The notes beneath the pieces were generated by a model. The model searched no databases. It saw only the letters and a list, made by a program, of their open reading frames with translations, and was not told the DNA's origin. Made by a program: the position numbers and the translations under genes. From Rhodobacterales bacterium (GTDB lineage Bacteria; Pseudomonadota; Alphaproteobacteria; Rhodobacterales; Rhodobacteraceae), in contig PDRY01000012.1 of the NCBI GenBank assembly GCA_002748265.1, forward strand, positions 496,001 to 560,000: a DNA stretch of 64,000 nt, in the 5' to 3' direction. Positions 1 to 7,609 of this stretch are shown in pieces (position 1 is the first letter of the stretch; every line of letters starts with the position of its first letter).

Positions 1-200
1 TTTGGCCCGGCGTGAGATAGAGGCCCATCCGTCAGGCAGTGATGCAATCCGACAACGCACTGTCCGAACGACAGAAAGGTTGCCAGGGGGTTCCTGCTAG
101 TTCTGAACGGATCATGTTGGCGTGGGGCGATCGTCATGTTGCAAATGCTTTTTGTACCGTAGACACTAACCTTTGGAACGGCGATGTGTCGGAGATTTTT

Positions 201-764
201 ATGACCAATAGCGATGATGACTTGTCAGATCCTCTCATTGGCCCTTCGTGGGGCCCATCATTTCTAGAAAAGTTAATTACCGCCCTGGTGGACGGCCATA
301 TGTCGCTACAGGCGGAGATGTCAAAAGAAGAACAAGCCGACATGAATGAGAAAAGTCGGGATCAAAGAATTCGCGATGCTATGTTTGCGATAAGCGGAGT
401 ACATATCCGCGGCGGAAAAAAGACCCAAGACGATACGGACCTCCTCAGACATATGGCGCTGCTCGACTACAAAGATAAGATCCAAAAGGGGATAGGATCG
501 ACCGCCGCAGAGGAGCAGCCGCTGTCCGCGCGCGCTCTGGCCAAATTGGCGATCAATGACACAGGCCTGATTGAACGGCACGTGACCGGTGAGGACGTGA
601 CGATTAAGCGGCTGTCAACTAAATACAAAGAGAGCCGGACAGGCCTTTTGGGGCTCGAAATATACGATGACGACATCGTCAACTCGGTCGAGCATCAAAT
701 CCTAACTCGCATCGGCGAAGAGCTGAAAAAAGCGGAGATCCCCTTCGAGTTCGAAGACCTTTAA
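201..764 (+). CDS. hypothetical protein of the left accessory block
   Basis: I do not recognise this protein of about 187 residues. It is hydrophilic and acidic, with no membrane segment or signal peptide, and has a charged helical middle section. The start at 201 is preferred because GGAG lies six bases upstream. The frame is open back to a GTG at 39 and an ATG at 42, so a longer form is possible. Base composition is clearly lower in GC than the chromosome further right: the line 181-240 has 26 G/C of 60. It lies upstream of an AlpA-type regulator and a phage-type primase, so a role in a mobile element is inferred from context only. Confidence 0.5.
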   Translation: MTNSDDDLSDPLIGPSWGPSFLEKLITALVDGHMSLQAEMSKEEQADMNEKSRDQRIRDAMFAISGVHIRGGKKTQDDTDLLRHMALLDYKDKIQKGIGSTAAEEQPLSARALAKLAINDTGLIERHVTGEDVTIKRLSTKYKESRTGLLGLEIYDDDIVNSVEHQILTRIGEELKKAEIPFEFEDL

Positions 765-779
765 GCAGTTATAAAGCAT

Positions 780-801
780 GACTTTGCCCTAGGGCAAAGT
801 C
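780..801. promoter_or_regulatory. perfect 22-bp palindrome upstream of the AlpA-like gene
   Basis: The 11-base half starting GACTTTGCCC is followed at once by its exact reverse complement, with no spacer. It begins 16 bases after the preceding stop codon and ends 59 bases before the preferred start of the AlpA-like regulator. It could be an operator for that regulator or a terminator hairpin, since a short AT-rich stretch follows. The sequence alone does not decide. Confidence 0.5.
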
Positions 802-860
802 GATATATTTACTCAATTAAAATCGTTACTTCATTCCCATCACTGCCGATGGAGAATGTC

Positions 861-1121
861 ATGACTGACGAAAAAAAGAAGACCCCACAACTGCGCCTTG
901 ATGCGTTGCTAAACCAGCGAGAGGTAGCCCAGTTAACCCGCCTCAGCAAAGGCTCCCTTTACCGACTGATGCAAGCCGGAGTCTTTCCGCGCCCTGTGCG
1001 CCTGTCGGTCAACCGTGTCGCATGGCGTACACGTGACGTAATCGCGTGGATCAACAGCCTCCCAGAAGCCGACGGTGGTTCCTCGCAGCTCGCTGAATCG
1101 GGAGGTAAACATGTCGGGTAA
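861..1121 (+). CDS. AlpA-family helix-turn-helix regulator
   Basis: This small DNA-binding protein has 86 residues. A MerR/AlpA-type helix-turn-helix spans about residues 17-42 (LNQREVAQLTRLSKGSLYR), followed by a wing with FPRPVRL and the DVIAWI end typical of the family. AlpA-like proteins act as excisionase-type or regulatory factors in prophages and integrative elements. The start at 861 is chosen over an in-frame ATG at 849 because GGAG at 851-854 fits the later ATG. Its 3' end overlaps the next gene by 11 bases, so the two are probably co-expressed. Target sites are unknown; the palindrome at 780-801 is one candidate. Confidence 0.8.
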   Translation: MTDEKKKTPQLRLDALLNQREVAQLTRLSKGSLYRLMQAGVFPRPVRLSVNRVAWRTRDVIAWINSLPEADGGSSQLAESGGKHVG

Positions 1122-2367
1122 AAAGAGAATTTCAAATGTCGATCAAATCCAGATAGTCGCAACGTACTATCGCCGTATACGCGCGGAACCATATTCGATG
1201 TTCGTCGGACGGGTCACACAGAAAATAGATGGCTATGACAAGACGGTCTGCGAGATCCAATTTGATCGCACGGGCAACATTGAGGTGTCTAATAAAGAGG
1301 TGTCTAGTAAAACCTATGAGCCGACTGATGCGGAGCGAGATGCCATCAAAATTGCATTTCAGGACTTCGAGTTTCCGAAGCATTTTCCATTGGCAGCGTT
1401 GATCAATCCACCAAAGGAGTTCGAACAGGCCTCCGAAGAAGACAAATTCGTGTATAAAACTGCATATGGCAGGATCGCGATGCTAGAGGTTCGCGTCGAT
1501 CATGACAACGGACATAAAGAGTACATTCCTTTCATCTATATGAGCGACGGCCACTGGTATCGTCAACGCCCAGAGACAGGAAACCCGATATACAATCTCG
1601 AAAAGGCTCGGGACAATCTTGTTGTCTATATCCACGAGGGTGCCAAAGCGGCGCGTAAGGCGCAGGAACTAATCGAAGGCAGCTCTCGCAAGGTTCAGAC
1701 GGACCATCCCTGGTACCAATTCCTGAGGGGGGGCGTGCATATTGGATGGAGTGGTGGGGCCTATGATGAGCACAACACGGACTGGGCGCAGCTGAAACGT
1801 ATGGGCGTCGAAAAAGCGATCATCATCGCGGACAATGATCTCGTCGGAATGCGTGCTGCCCTTCAGATCTCAAAGCGGCTTCAGATGGATACCAGGATTG
1901 TACAGTTCACCGATGAATTTCCTGCTTGTTTCGACCTGGGCGATGAGTTCCCTGACGATATGTTCAAGCCGATGCCGGAAAACTCGAAGCCGGGCGGCCC
2001 AACGCGCAAGTACATTGGGCCAAGTTATTTTGATTGCCTTCACCCTGGGACATGGGCGACGGATCGCATCAAAGGAAAAGACGACAAGACTAGAACAATC
2101 TTGCGGCGGCATTTCATGGACTACATACGATACGTTGAGGAAGCCGAGGTGTTCGTGCACACCGATTTTCCTCAGCTGCGAGAAAGTGAAAAAGCGTTCA
2201 ACGCGCGGATGACGGCCCACAGTCATACCGACAAGCTCAGCAAGCTTGTGCTGCGGGAACGGACCACGCGCATTGAAAATGCTTGCCTATCGCCCCGGTG
2301 TCAAAGAACAACTGATCACAGTAGGCGGCACCTCTGCATTCAACATTTATCGCCCGCCGGACATTAG
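1111..2367 (+). CDS. phage-type primase, Toprim-like N-terminal part (frame ends early)
   Basis: This is the N-terminal part of a primase-helicase of the kind found in prophages and satellite elements. The start at 1111 has GGAGG directly upstream and overlaps the AlpA-like gene. A Toprim-like region is visible, with HEGAKAARKA near residue 175 and an acidic ADND motif near residues 240-243, the usual metal-binding position. The last stretch of about 30 residues, after roughly position 2270, is arginine- and serine-rich and does not resemble the family. The expected continuation lies in the next frame (gene at 2279-3364). A single-base frameshift near 2250-2285 is the simplest explanation, making this either a broken gene or two separately translated halves. 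Confidence 0.65.
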   Translation: MSGKKRISNVDQIQIVATYYRRIRAEPYSMFVGRVTQKIDGYDKTVCEIQFDRTGNIEVSNKEVSSKTYEPTDAERDAIKIAFQDFEFPKHFPLAALINPPKEFEQASEEDKFVYKTAYGRIAMLEVRVDHDNGHKEYIPFIYMSDGHWYRQRPETGNPIYNLEKARDNLVVYIHEGAKAARKAQELIEGSSRKVQTDHPWYQFLRGGVHIGWSGGAYDEHNTDWAQLKRMGVEKAIIIADNDLVGMRAALQISKRLQMDTRIVQFTDEFPACFDLGDEFPDDMFKPMPENSKPGGPTRKYIGPSYFDCLHPGTWATDRIKGKDDKTRTILRRHFMDYIRYVEEAEVFVHTDFPQLRESEKAFNARMTAHSHTDKLSKLVLRERTTRIENACLSPRCQRTTDHSRRHLCIQHLSPAGH

Positions 2368-3364
2368 GCCGAACCCTTTCGATAGGCTGGAGCCTGGCGA
2401 TGTGGCGCCATTCCTAGAGTTCCTTGCCTATTTGATTCCGAATGAAGCTGATCGAAAAAGCCTGTGTGCGTGGATCGCGACCTTGATTGGGCGGCCAAAG
2501 GTCCGGATGGGGTACGGGGTTCTGCTGGCAAGCGAGAAGCAGGGGGTTGGGAAGTCGACGCTCGGCAATGTCTTGGCTCAGTTGGTGGGTCCGTGGAACG
2601 TCTCGCACCCATCTGAGAGCGACATCGCCGGGAAGTATACCGGCTGGCTCGCCAACAAGCGGCTCGTGCAGGTTGAGGAGATCTACCAAGGGCACAGCTT
2701 CGCAACGGCCAACCGCCTGAAGTCTTTGATCACCGAAAAGCATGTCAGGGTCGAGGAAAAGTATCAGGCGGCCTATGAGATCGAGAATTGGGCGCATTTC
2801 TTCGCGACCTCGAACTCGATGCGTCCGCTGAAAATGGCGGAGTCTGAGCGGCGATGGTTCGTCCCGGGTGTGACCGAGGAGGTCTGGGATCAAGCTAAGT
2901 TCAGGGAACTGCATGACTGGCTTGAGTGCGACGGGCTGCGGCACATCGCCAACTGGGCCAACAGGTACGGTCATTTCGTCAGGCCAGGCGATCATGCCCC
3001 AGCCACGGATGCGCGAAACCGGATCATTCAGGACTCGGAATCGAACGCAGTCAAAAGCCTCAGAGATATCGCTGAGGCGGCGATTGAGAGCGCAAAGCCG
3101 CTGACCTTTACCCGCAACGCAGCTGTGGCGGAGGCGGAGCGCACGACCCGGGAAAAGGTCTACGAGGGTGAGGCCCAGATTGGTCGGGTTCTTGTGGGCT
3201 GCGGCATGGTCAAGCTCGGGCGGGTGCGGATCGACAAGACCAAGGAACTGGTCTTCGGCAATCCTGCCGCTGCACAGGCGCTCAAGGGCCTCCCAGAGGG
3301 CACAGAGCGAAACAAACGCATCCGGTCGTTCTGCGTGGCTTGGCGGGATCAGACCGACCTCTGA
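2279..3364 (+). CDS. primase-associated helicase domain (DUF5906/SF3-like), C-terminal part
   Basis: This open frame, about 361 residues from the ATG at 2279, holds the helicase half of a DUF5906-type phage replication protein. A Walker A motif EKQGVGKST is centred on Lys92. An acidic QVEEIYQG strand suits Walker B, and FFATSN followed by ERRWFVPG fits the sensor region of superfamily 3 helicases. MLAYRPG at the start matches the linker that normally joins the primase and helicase domains, so the protein should be continuous with the gene at 1111. No good ribosome binding site precedes 2279. It is either the second half of a frameshifted gene or relies on ribosomal frameshifting. Confidence 0.65.
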   Translation: MLAYRPGVKEQLITVGGTSAFNIYRPPDIRPNPFDRLEPGDVAPFLEFLAYLIPNEADRKSLCAWIATLIGRPKVRMGYGVLLASEKQGVGKSTLGNVLAQLVGPWNVSHPSESDIAGKYTGWLANKRLVQVEEIYQGHSFATANRLKSLITEKHVRVEEKYQAAYEIENWAHFFATSNSMRPLKMAESERRWFVPGVTEEVWDQAKFRELHDWLECDGLRHIANWANRYGHFVRPGDHAPATDARNRIIQDSESNAVKSLRDIAEAAIESAKPLTFTRNAAVAEAERTTREKVYEGEAQIGRVLVGCGMVKLGRVRIDKTKELVFGNPAAAQALKGLPEGTERNKRIRSFCVAWRDQTDL

Positions 3365-3639
3365 GCGACGAAACAGAGAGCATTGGGTGGAGGGGCTGTG
3401 GGCCTCTCCACCCGTAGTATTGAGAGTGTGGGGGCTGCGAAGAAGCGTCACAGTTCATGGTGCTGCCCTCGGCAAGTTCATCGCCGCTATTCAGCCAGTA
3501 TCAGAACCAGACCTTATGGGCGCAATCACCACGAAGGGCGGCTGTGGGGACAAAATCGCCGTTCGACCTGACCAGGGACCACCGCGTTGGCTACGCCTAT
3601 CGCATTAAGCCCAAATCAGCTTAACTGAAACGAGGGATA
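3365..3639. other. gene-free gap with a strong hairpin at 3385-3413
   Basis: No convincing gene lies here. A 12-bp stem starting GGGTGGAG and closing with CTCCACCC surrounds a five-base loop at 3385-3413, just after the helicase stop. It lacks a following T run, so it is a possible rather than a typical terminator. A short open frame at 3457-3624 (about 55 codons) has no ribosome binding site I would trust and may be a remnant. Confidence 0.4.
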
Positions 3640-4056
3640 TCACCCCTTGGAAAACGGCTCGAAGCAATCGTAGTTGCGCAGGCTCGTCACTTTGCCATCC
3701 TCGAAATCAAAGACCGCGATGCAGTTTGCCCGCAGGTTCTGACCAGCTTTCAGCGGTGGGATGTCGATGGCCATTGTCCCCGTCCAGATCATTTCAAACA
3801 TGATCGAAGTCTCGTCAGCGAGGGTCTTGGTGACCTCATAGTGTTGTCCGTCGATGATCCCCTTGGCCTTTTCAAGAGCGACCTTCAATGCAGCGAGGTT
3901 GCGCACGTCCCCTTGGGGCTTGAACGCATTTGGAAACTCGATCTGTTTGATGTCCGGGGCAAAGAAACCATCGAGGCCACTGCCATCCATGGCCTCGACT
4001 GCGGTGAGGAAACGTTTGGCGGTTTCAATGTTGCTGGTGCGAAGACTTGTTGTCAT
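3640..4056 (-). CDS. SnoaL/NTF2-fold family protein
   Basis: The 138-residue protein has the pattern of a SnoaL-like polyketide-cyclase or NTF2-fold protein: an N-terminal helix (SNIETAKRFLTAVEAMDGSGLDGFFAPDI), then mixed strands ending in ANCIAVFDFEDGKVTSLRNYDCFEPF. Such small cone-shaped proteins bind or isomerise small molecules, but the substrate cannot be read from the sequence. It is divergent from a TetR-family gene, and two matching palindromes lie between the two starts. It is therefore probably the regulated target of that repressor. Confidence 0.7.
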   Translation of the reverse strand: MTTSLRTSNIETAKRFLTAVEAMDGSGLDGFFAPDIKQIEFPNAFKPQGDVRNLAALKVALEKAKGIIDGQHYEVTKTLADETSIMFEMIWTGTMAIDIPPLKAGQNLRANCIAVFDFEDGKVTSLRNYDCFEPFSKG

Positions 4057-4068
4057 GGGGCATACCTA

Positions 4069-4109
4069 CTAGAATATCGTTCTAGGCCCCAATTAGAATA
4101 CCGTTCTAG
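4069..4109. promoter_or_regulatory. twin palindromic operators between NTF2-fold and TetR genes
   Basis: Two near-identical 17-base palindromes occur at 4069-4085 (CTAGAATATCGTTCTAG) and 4093-4109 (TTAGAATACCGTTCTAG), with centres 24 bases apart. They lie in the gap between divergent genes, right upstream of both starts. Their form TAGAA-N5-TTCTA is usual for TetR-family binding sites. Binding by the adjacent TetR protein and control of both genes are inferred. Confidence 0.75.
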
Positions 4110-4133
4110 TTGCTGTCAACCCAAGGATTTCGC

Positions 4134-4706
4134 ATGTCCGATCGAAAGCAAACCATACTTGACGCCGCTCTTCCACTCTTTGTTGCGCAGGGCTATGCGG
4201 GCACGACCATGGCGGACATTCGCAAAGCAAGCGGGGCAACAACAGGCAGCATTTACCATTTTTTTAAAGGCAAATCTGGCATCGCAACGGTGTTGTGGCA
4301 GCAGGCCAATCGAGCCTGGTTGGCAAATACCGAAACCCTGCGCACGGCGCGCACCCCACAGGACATGACGACCAGCACGGTCCGGGGTTTATTGGAGTGG
4401 GCGACGGAAAACCGGCCTCTGTTTTTGTTTTTCGAAGACCTGAGAATGCGGGCACGCTCGGACCCCGATCTGGTGCTGTTGCGCGACGAGATCGCGACGA
4501 CGCATAAAGAAGCCGCAGCCATTTATGGCGAGTGGGTCAAACGCGGGGCTGTGAGGGATATTCCATGGCCGGTCGCTTCTGCCCTGATTGTCGGGCCAGC
4601 CTATGACTATCTGAGAAAATGTGCGCCTGCGGACGATCATGAAGAAGCTATTGTGCTGCTCTGCTCCCAAGCTTGGAACGCCGTGCGTCCCACCTCAGAA
4701 AACTAA
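4134..4706 (+). CDS. TetR/AcrR-family transcriptional repressor
   Basis: This is a 190-residue TetR regulator. The N-terminal helix-turn-helix is clear (TILDAALPLFVAQGYAGTT, then GATTGSIYHFFKGKSG, about residues 8-52). The C-terminal ligand-binding part is helical and divergent. The ATG at 4134 is preferred to one at 4110, because 4110 overlaps the second operator and MSDRKQTILDAAL is the usual family beginning. It is divergent from the NTF2-fold gene and probably represses that gene and itself through the twin palindromes. The inducer is unknown. Confidence 0.85.
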   Translation: MSDRKQTILDAALPLFVAQGYAGTTMADIRKASGATTGSIYHFFKGKSGIATVLWQQANRAWLANTETLRTARTPQDMTTSTVRGLLEWATENRPLFLFFEDLRMRARSDPDLVLLRDEIATTHKEAAAIYGEWVKRGAVRDIPWPVASALIVGPAYDYLRKCAPADDHEEAIVLLCSQAWNAVRPTSEN

Positions 4707-5255
4707 TCCCCTCGCCACAAACTCAGTAAAGCTATTGCGTAGGTATGGGCTCAAAGCGGACATGCGGCGGTGCCGCATGTCGCATACTGGCATCGTCGCT
4801 ACATCAGCGTCGGGCCACGGGGCCAAAAAATGCTTGGATTTGCAAAACCTCTAAGCGTCTCCTCTCCTGCCTCCTCCTCTTCTTCGGAGTTTTCAAAAAC
4901 AGGGTAAAAGTTGGCCCTTGGCCCGGATTTGGATCTGGGTGCGGGTCCTTCTGAAGGGGAGGGGGTGGTGAACGGGTAACTCCCGAACCGTCTGCTCTCT
5001 GTTTTTTCGAGAGAAAACACCTTTGCCAGTTTGTTTTTGGTCTCTTGTCCATGTGGCGCGCGGTGGATGCCTTGCATGCGCGACGAGGTCCAAGGTTTTT
5101 CGTTCAGTCTCAGGGTTCTTCCAGTGCCCCGGCGGGCAGTTTTTTCGTCTTCGATGGACTGATTTTTTGAAACCCCAGGTGAAACCCCAAACCGATCTTG
5201 CGGCGTCTTCGAAAAATCGGCCAACACAAAAGATATTGATATATAACATAAAAGA
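4707..5255. other. 549-bp gene-free stretch next to tRNA-Arg
   Basis: I see no supported gene. Open frames on the minus strand lack family features and good starts. Structures present are a perfect 10-bp-stem hairpin with a three-base loop at 4759-4781; a pyrimidine-rich run around 4858-4885; and two direct copies of TGAAACCCCA at 5168-5177 and 5180-5189. The stretch lies against the 3' end of tRNA-Arg and could be the end of an integrated element whose integrase is lost or lies outside the window. Confidence 0.45.
5168..5189. repeat. short direct repeat TGAAACCCCA, two copies
   Basis: Two exact ten-base copies start 12 bases apart, about 70-90 bases from the 3' end of tRNA-Arg. Short repeats in this position resemble arm-type integrase sites beside tRNA attachment sites, but no integrase gene is present here to support that. 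Confidence 0.4.
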
Positions 5256-5332
5256 TGGCGACCCCGGCAGGATTCGAACCTGCAACCTGCCCCTTAGGAG
5301 GGGGCTGCTCTATCCAGTTGAGCCACGGGGCC
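5256..5332 (-). tRNA. tRNA-Arg, anticodon CCT
   Basis: A full 77-base cloverleaf can be folded on the minus strand. The acceptor stem is GGCCCCG with CGGGGTC, the D arm GCTC/GAGC, the anticodon stem GCCCC/GGGGC with loop CTCCTAA, and the T arm GCAGG-TTCGAAT-CCTGC, with an encoded CCA end at 5256-5258. Anticodon CCT reads AGG. The 3' end faces the lower-GC accessory block, the usual orientation for an element integrated at a tRNA 3' end. Confidence 0.96.
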
Positions 5333-5409
5333 GGATCGCGTCCGTTCTGGAGGCGCCGCGTCCGGCTTGCAAGTGAAACCCTTGGAGTTCCGCCGCAACC
5401 CGGTCTACA

Positions 5410-5419
5410 TTAGCGCAAA
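5410..5419. promoter_or_regulatory. possible LacI-type operator
   Basis: TTAGCGCAAA differs by one base from the symmetric TTAGCGCTAA half-site pattern common to LacI-family operators. It sits about 25 bases before the preferred start of the LacI-family gene, a fit for autoregulation. This is a weak, single-site match. Confidence 0.25.
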
Positions 5420-5444
5420 CACCGAAAGACGAGGACACATCGAC

Positions 5445-6467
5445 GTGACTACGCCACCGCCCCGCCCGCTGACCTTGCGCGATGTTTCCGAAGCTTCCGG
5501 GGTCAGCGAGATGACGGTGAGCCGGGTGCTGCGCGGGAAGGGCGATGTGTCTGACGCAACGCGCGATAAGGTCCGCGCGGCGGCCAAGAGGCTCGGCTAT
5601 GTCCCCAACAAGATTGCGGGGGCGCTTGCCTCCAACCGGGTCAACCTCGTCGGCGTGGTGATCCCGTCGCTGGGCAACATGGTGTTCCCCGAAGTGCTGC
5701 GCGGCATCTCTGATGTGCTGGAGCAGACAGAGCTTCAACCTGTCGTCGGCGTCACCGACTACCTTCCTGAAAAGGAAGAAAAAGTCCTGTTCGAGTTGCT
5801 CTCCTGGCGCCCGTCCGGGGTGATCGTTGCGGGGCTGGAGCACAACGACGCAGCACGGGCGATGCTGGCCCGTGCCGGGATCCCGATCGTTGAGATCATG
5901 GACACGGATGGAGAGCCCATCGACAGCTGCGTCGGGATCTCGCATCGCCGCGCGGGTCGCCAGATGGCCGAGGCGATCCTGGCCCAGGGCTACCGCAAGA
6001 TCGGGTTCCTCGGCACGAAGATGCCTCTGGATCACCGGGCGCGGAAGCGGTTCGAAGGCTTCACCCGCGGGCTCGGCAAGGGCGGTGTGGAGATCACCGC
6101 GTCGGAATTCTATTCGGGCGGCTCCGCGCTCGCCAAAGGGCGCGAGATGACGCAGGCGATGCTGGCCAAGCACCCCGATCTCGATTTCATATACTACTCC
6201 AACGACATGATCGGCGCCGGTGGGCTGCTGTGGCTGCGCGAACAGGGCTATGACATTCCCGGCCAGATCGGGATCGCTGGCTTCAACGGGGTCGAGCTTC
6301 TGGACGGCCTGCCCACCCGGCTCGCCACGATGGACGCCTGTCGCCGGGAAATCGGGCGCCGCGCCGCCCAGATGATTGCAGCGCGCCAGGATGACGATAG
6401 CGGCCACGGCGCTGTCGTCGAGCTTGAGCCGGTGCTTGATGCGGGGGACACCCTGCGCCGACGTTAG
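5445..6467 (+). CDS. LacI-family transcriptional regulator
   Basis: This 340-residue repressor has the LacI helix-turn-helix and hinge (LTLRDVSEASGVSEMTVSRV, about residues 9-28, then the conserved RLGYVPN and ALASNR near 51-65) and a periplasmic-binding-protein-like sensor domain to the end. The sequence resembles gluconate-type (GntR) members. The GTG at 5445 is chosen because GAGGA lies nine bases upstream and the protein then starts close to the DNA-binding domain; the open frame extends back to 5367. There is no sugar operon beside it, so the target genes must be elsewhere. Its stop overlaps the convergent LysR gene by four bases. Confidence 0.85.
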   Translation: MTTPPPRPLTLRDVSEASGVSEMTVSRVLRGKGDVSDATRDKVRAAAKRLGYVPNKIAGALASNRVNLVGVVIPSLGNMVFPEVLRGISDVLEQTELQPVVGVTDYLPEKEEKVLFELLSWRPSGVIVAGLEHNDAARAMLARAGIPIVEIMDTDGEPIDSCVGISHRRAGRQMAEAILAQGYRKIGFLGTKMPLDHRARKRFEGFTRGLGKGGVEITASEFYSGGSALAKGREMTQAMLAKHPDLDFIYYSNDMIGAGGLLWLREQGYDIPGQIGIAGFNGVELLDGLPTRLATMDACRREIGRRAAQMIAARQDDDSGHGAVVELEPVLDAGDTLRRR

Positions 6468-7327
6468 ACCTGAGCGGCGCGCGCCTCCGCGCGCAGCCAT
6501 CGGATCAGGTCCTTCACCTGAGGGCGCATGCCCCCCGGACGGCGCAGAAGGATGTAGGACAGATCGCCGCAAGACTGCATCGGCAAGCGCGTGAGCGCGC
6601 CTGCGTTCAGGTCAGCTTCGGCCAGGGCAATCGGCACAATGCCCGCCCCTGCCCCGGCGCGCGCCCCCGCCAGAACCATCGCCGGGTTCGGCAGTTCCTG
6701 CACGACGCTCTGCGCCGTGATCAGGCCAACGGCTCGCCCCCAGTTCAGGGCCTCCGGTGCGGTCGTCTCCGTCAGCCAAGGAAGATCCTCCGTCGGCGTC
6801 CCGACCCAGCTTGGCGCCATCACGACGGCCAGATCTGCGGGCAGCAGGCGCTCTTCTTCGAAGCCGGGCCAACCGCCGCGACCGTAGCGGATCGCAAGAT
6901 CATGCCCGTCCGAACGCAGATCGGATAAGCCAGTCTCGGGCGTGATCGACAGGCGCACATCAGGATAGGCGCGCCAAAGCCTCGCCAACCGTGGCATCAG
7001 CCAGAACTCCGCAAAGCTGGGCGTGGTTGTCAGTCGGATCGGGCGGGCACCGCCAGTGTCTCGCAAGGCATGGACCGCATCGGCGATCTGGGCAAAGCCA
7101 GCGGAGCAGGCCGCCGCAAGCGGCGCTCCGGCCTCCGTCGCGACCATGACACCGCCGTCACGGATCACCAGCGGCTCCCCCAGTTCATCGGCCAGCTTGC
7201 GCAGATGCTGCGACACGGCGGCATGCGTCACGTTCAGCTCATCCGCCGCCCGCGACACTGAGCCAAGCCGCACAACCGCCTCGAAGGCGCGCAGAGCCGC
7301 CAGGGAAGGAATTGATCGCCAGTCCAT
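6464..7327 (-). CDS. LysR-family regulator, GcvA-like
   Basis: The 287-residue protein begins MDWRSIPSLAALRAFEAVVR and continues SVSRAADELNVTHAAVSQHL, the winged helix-turn-helix of the GcvA subgroup of LysR regulators. The rest fits the two-lobed effector domain (RPIRLTTTPSFAEFWLMPRL, then DLAIRYGRG). The effector and target are not evident. It is divergent from a small open frame at 7424, and LysR proteins often control the divergent neighbour, so that frame is the first candidate target. Confidence 0.88.
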   Translation of the reverse strand: MDWRSIPSLAALRAFEAVVRLGSVSRAADELNVTHAAVSQHLRKLADELGEPLVIRDGGVMVATEAGAPLAAACSAGFAQIADAVHALRDTGGARPIRLTTTPSFAEFWLMPRLARLWRAYPDVRLSITPETGLSDLRSDGHDLAIRYGRGGWPGFEEERLLPADLAVVMAPSWVGTPTEDLPWLTETTAPEALNWGRAVGLITAQSVVQELPNPAMVLAGARAGAGAGIVPIALAEADLNAGALTRLPMQSCGDLSYILLRRPGGMRPQVKDLIRWLRAEARAAQV

Positions 7328-7423
7328 GTTTGTTAGTTTTTCTTACATGCGCGAAATCTTCAAGAGCAGACATGGCGTCGCCGCGCATGGCATCACGGAT
7401 GGGCAGAGAGAAGGAGACCCGCC

Positions 7424-7588
7424 ATGTTCAGCATTTTCAACGCCATGATCCGCACGGCCACGCGGCTCGATTCCGATGTCCACGACCACCACCGGCCCTT
7501 TCGCCCACACGGCTGGCATCAGCGTATGCCTCTCAGCCCGCCGGACGCACGCCGGGCCATCAAGGATCGCGACTGCAACTTGGACTAA
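7424..7588 (+). CDS. small hypothetical protein (54 aa)
   Basis: This short open frame has AAGGAG seven bases before its ATG and is divergent from the LysR gene. The predicted peptide starts MFSIFNAMIRTATRLDSDVH and is rich in His, Arg and Pro (DHHRPFRPHGWH). No membrane segment or known domain is visible. The good ribosome binding site and divergent placement suggest a real gene. It converges on the ATP-grasp gene, whose stop lies 22 bases away. Confidence 0.5.
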   Translation: MFSIFNAMIRTATRLDSDVHDHHRPFRPHGWHQRMPLSPPDARRAIKDRDCNLD

Positions 7589-7609
7589 CGTTCGGAGCGG
7601 TGCTGGCGC

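Noticed and set aside
3168-3608. Open frame overlapping the helicase end
   Set aside because: Its first half is the shadow of the helicase gene, and the rest has no recognisable sequence.
4815-4824. Ten-base copy (CCACGGGGCC) of the tRNA-Arg 5' end, considered as an attachment site
   Set aside because: Too short and GC-rich, and it matches the 5' end of the tRNA rather than the 3' end used by most integrases.
4858-5189. Possible CRISPR-like repeat pattern
   Set aside because: Only two ten-base copies exist, with no spacers of regular length and no cas genes.
4799-5285. Overlapping minus-strand open frames between the TetR gene and tRNA-Arg
   Set aside because: No start signal, no domain, and one runs into the tRNA gene.
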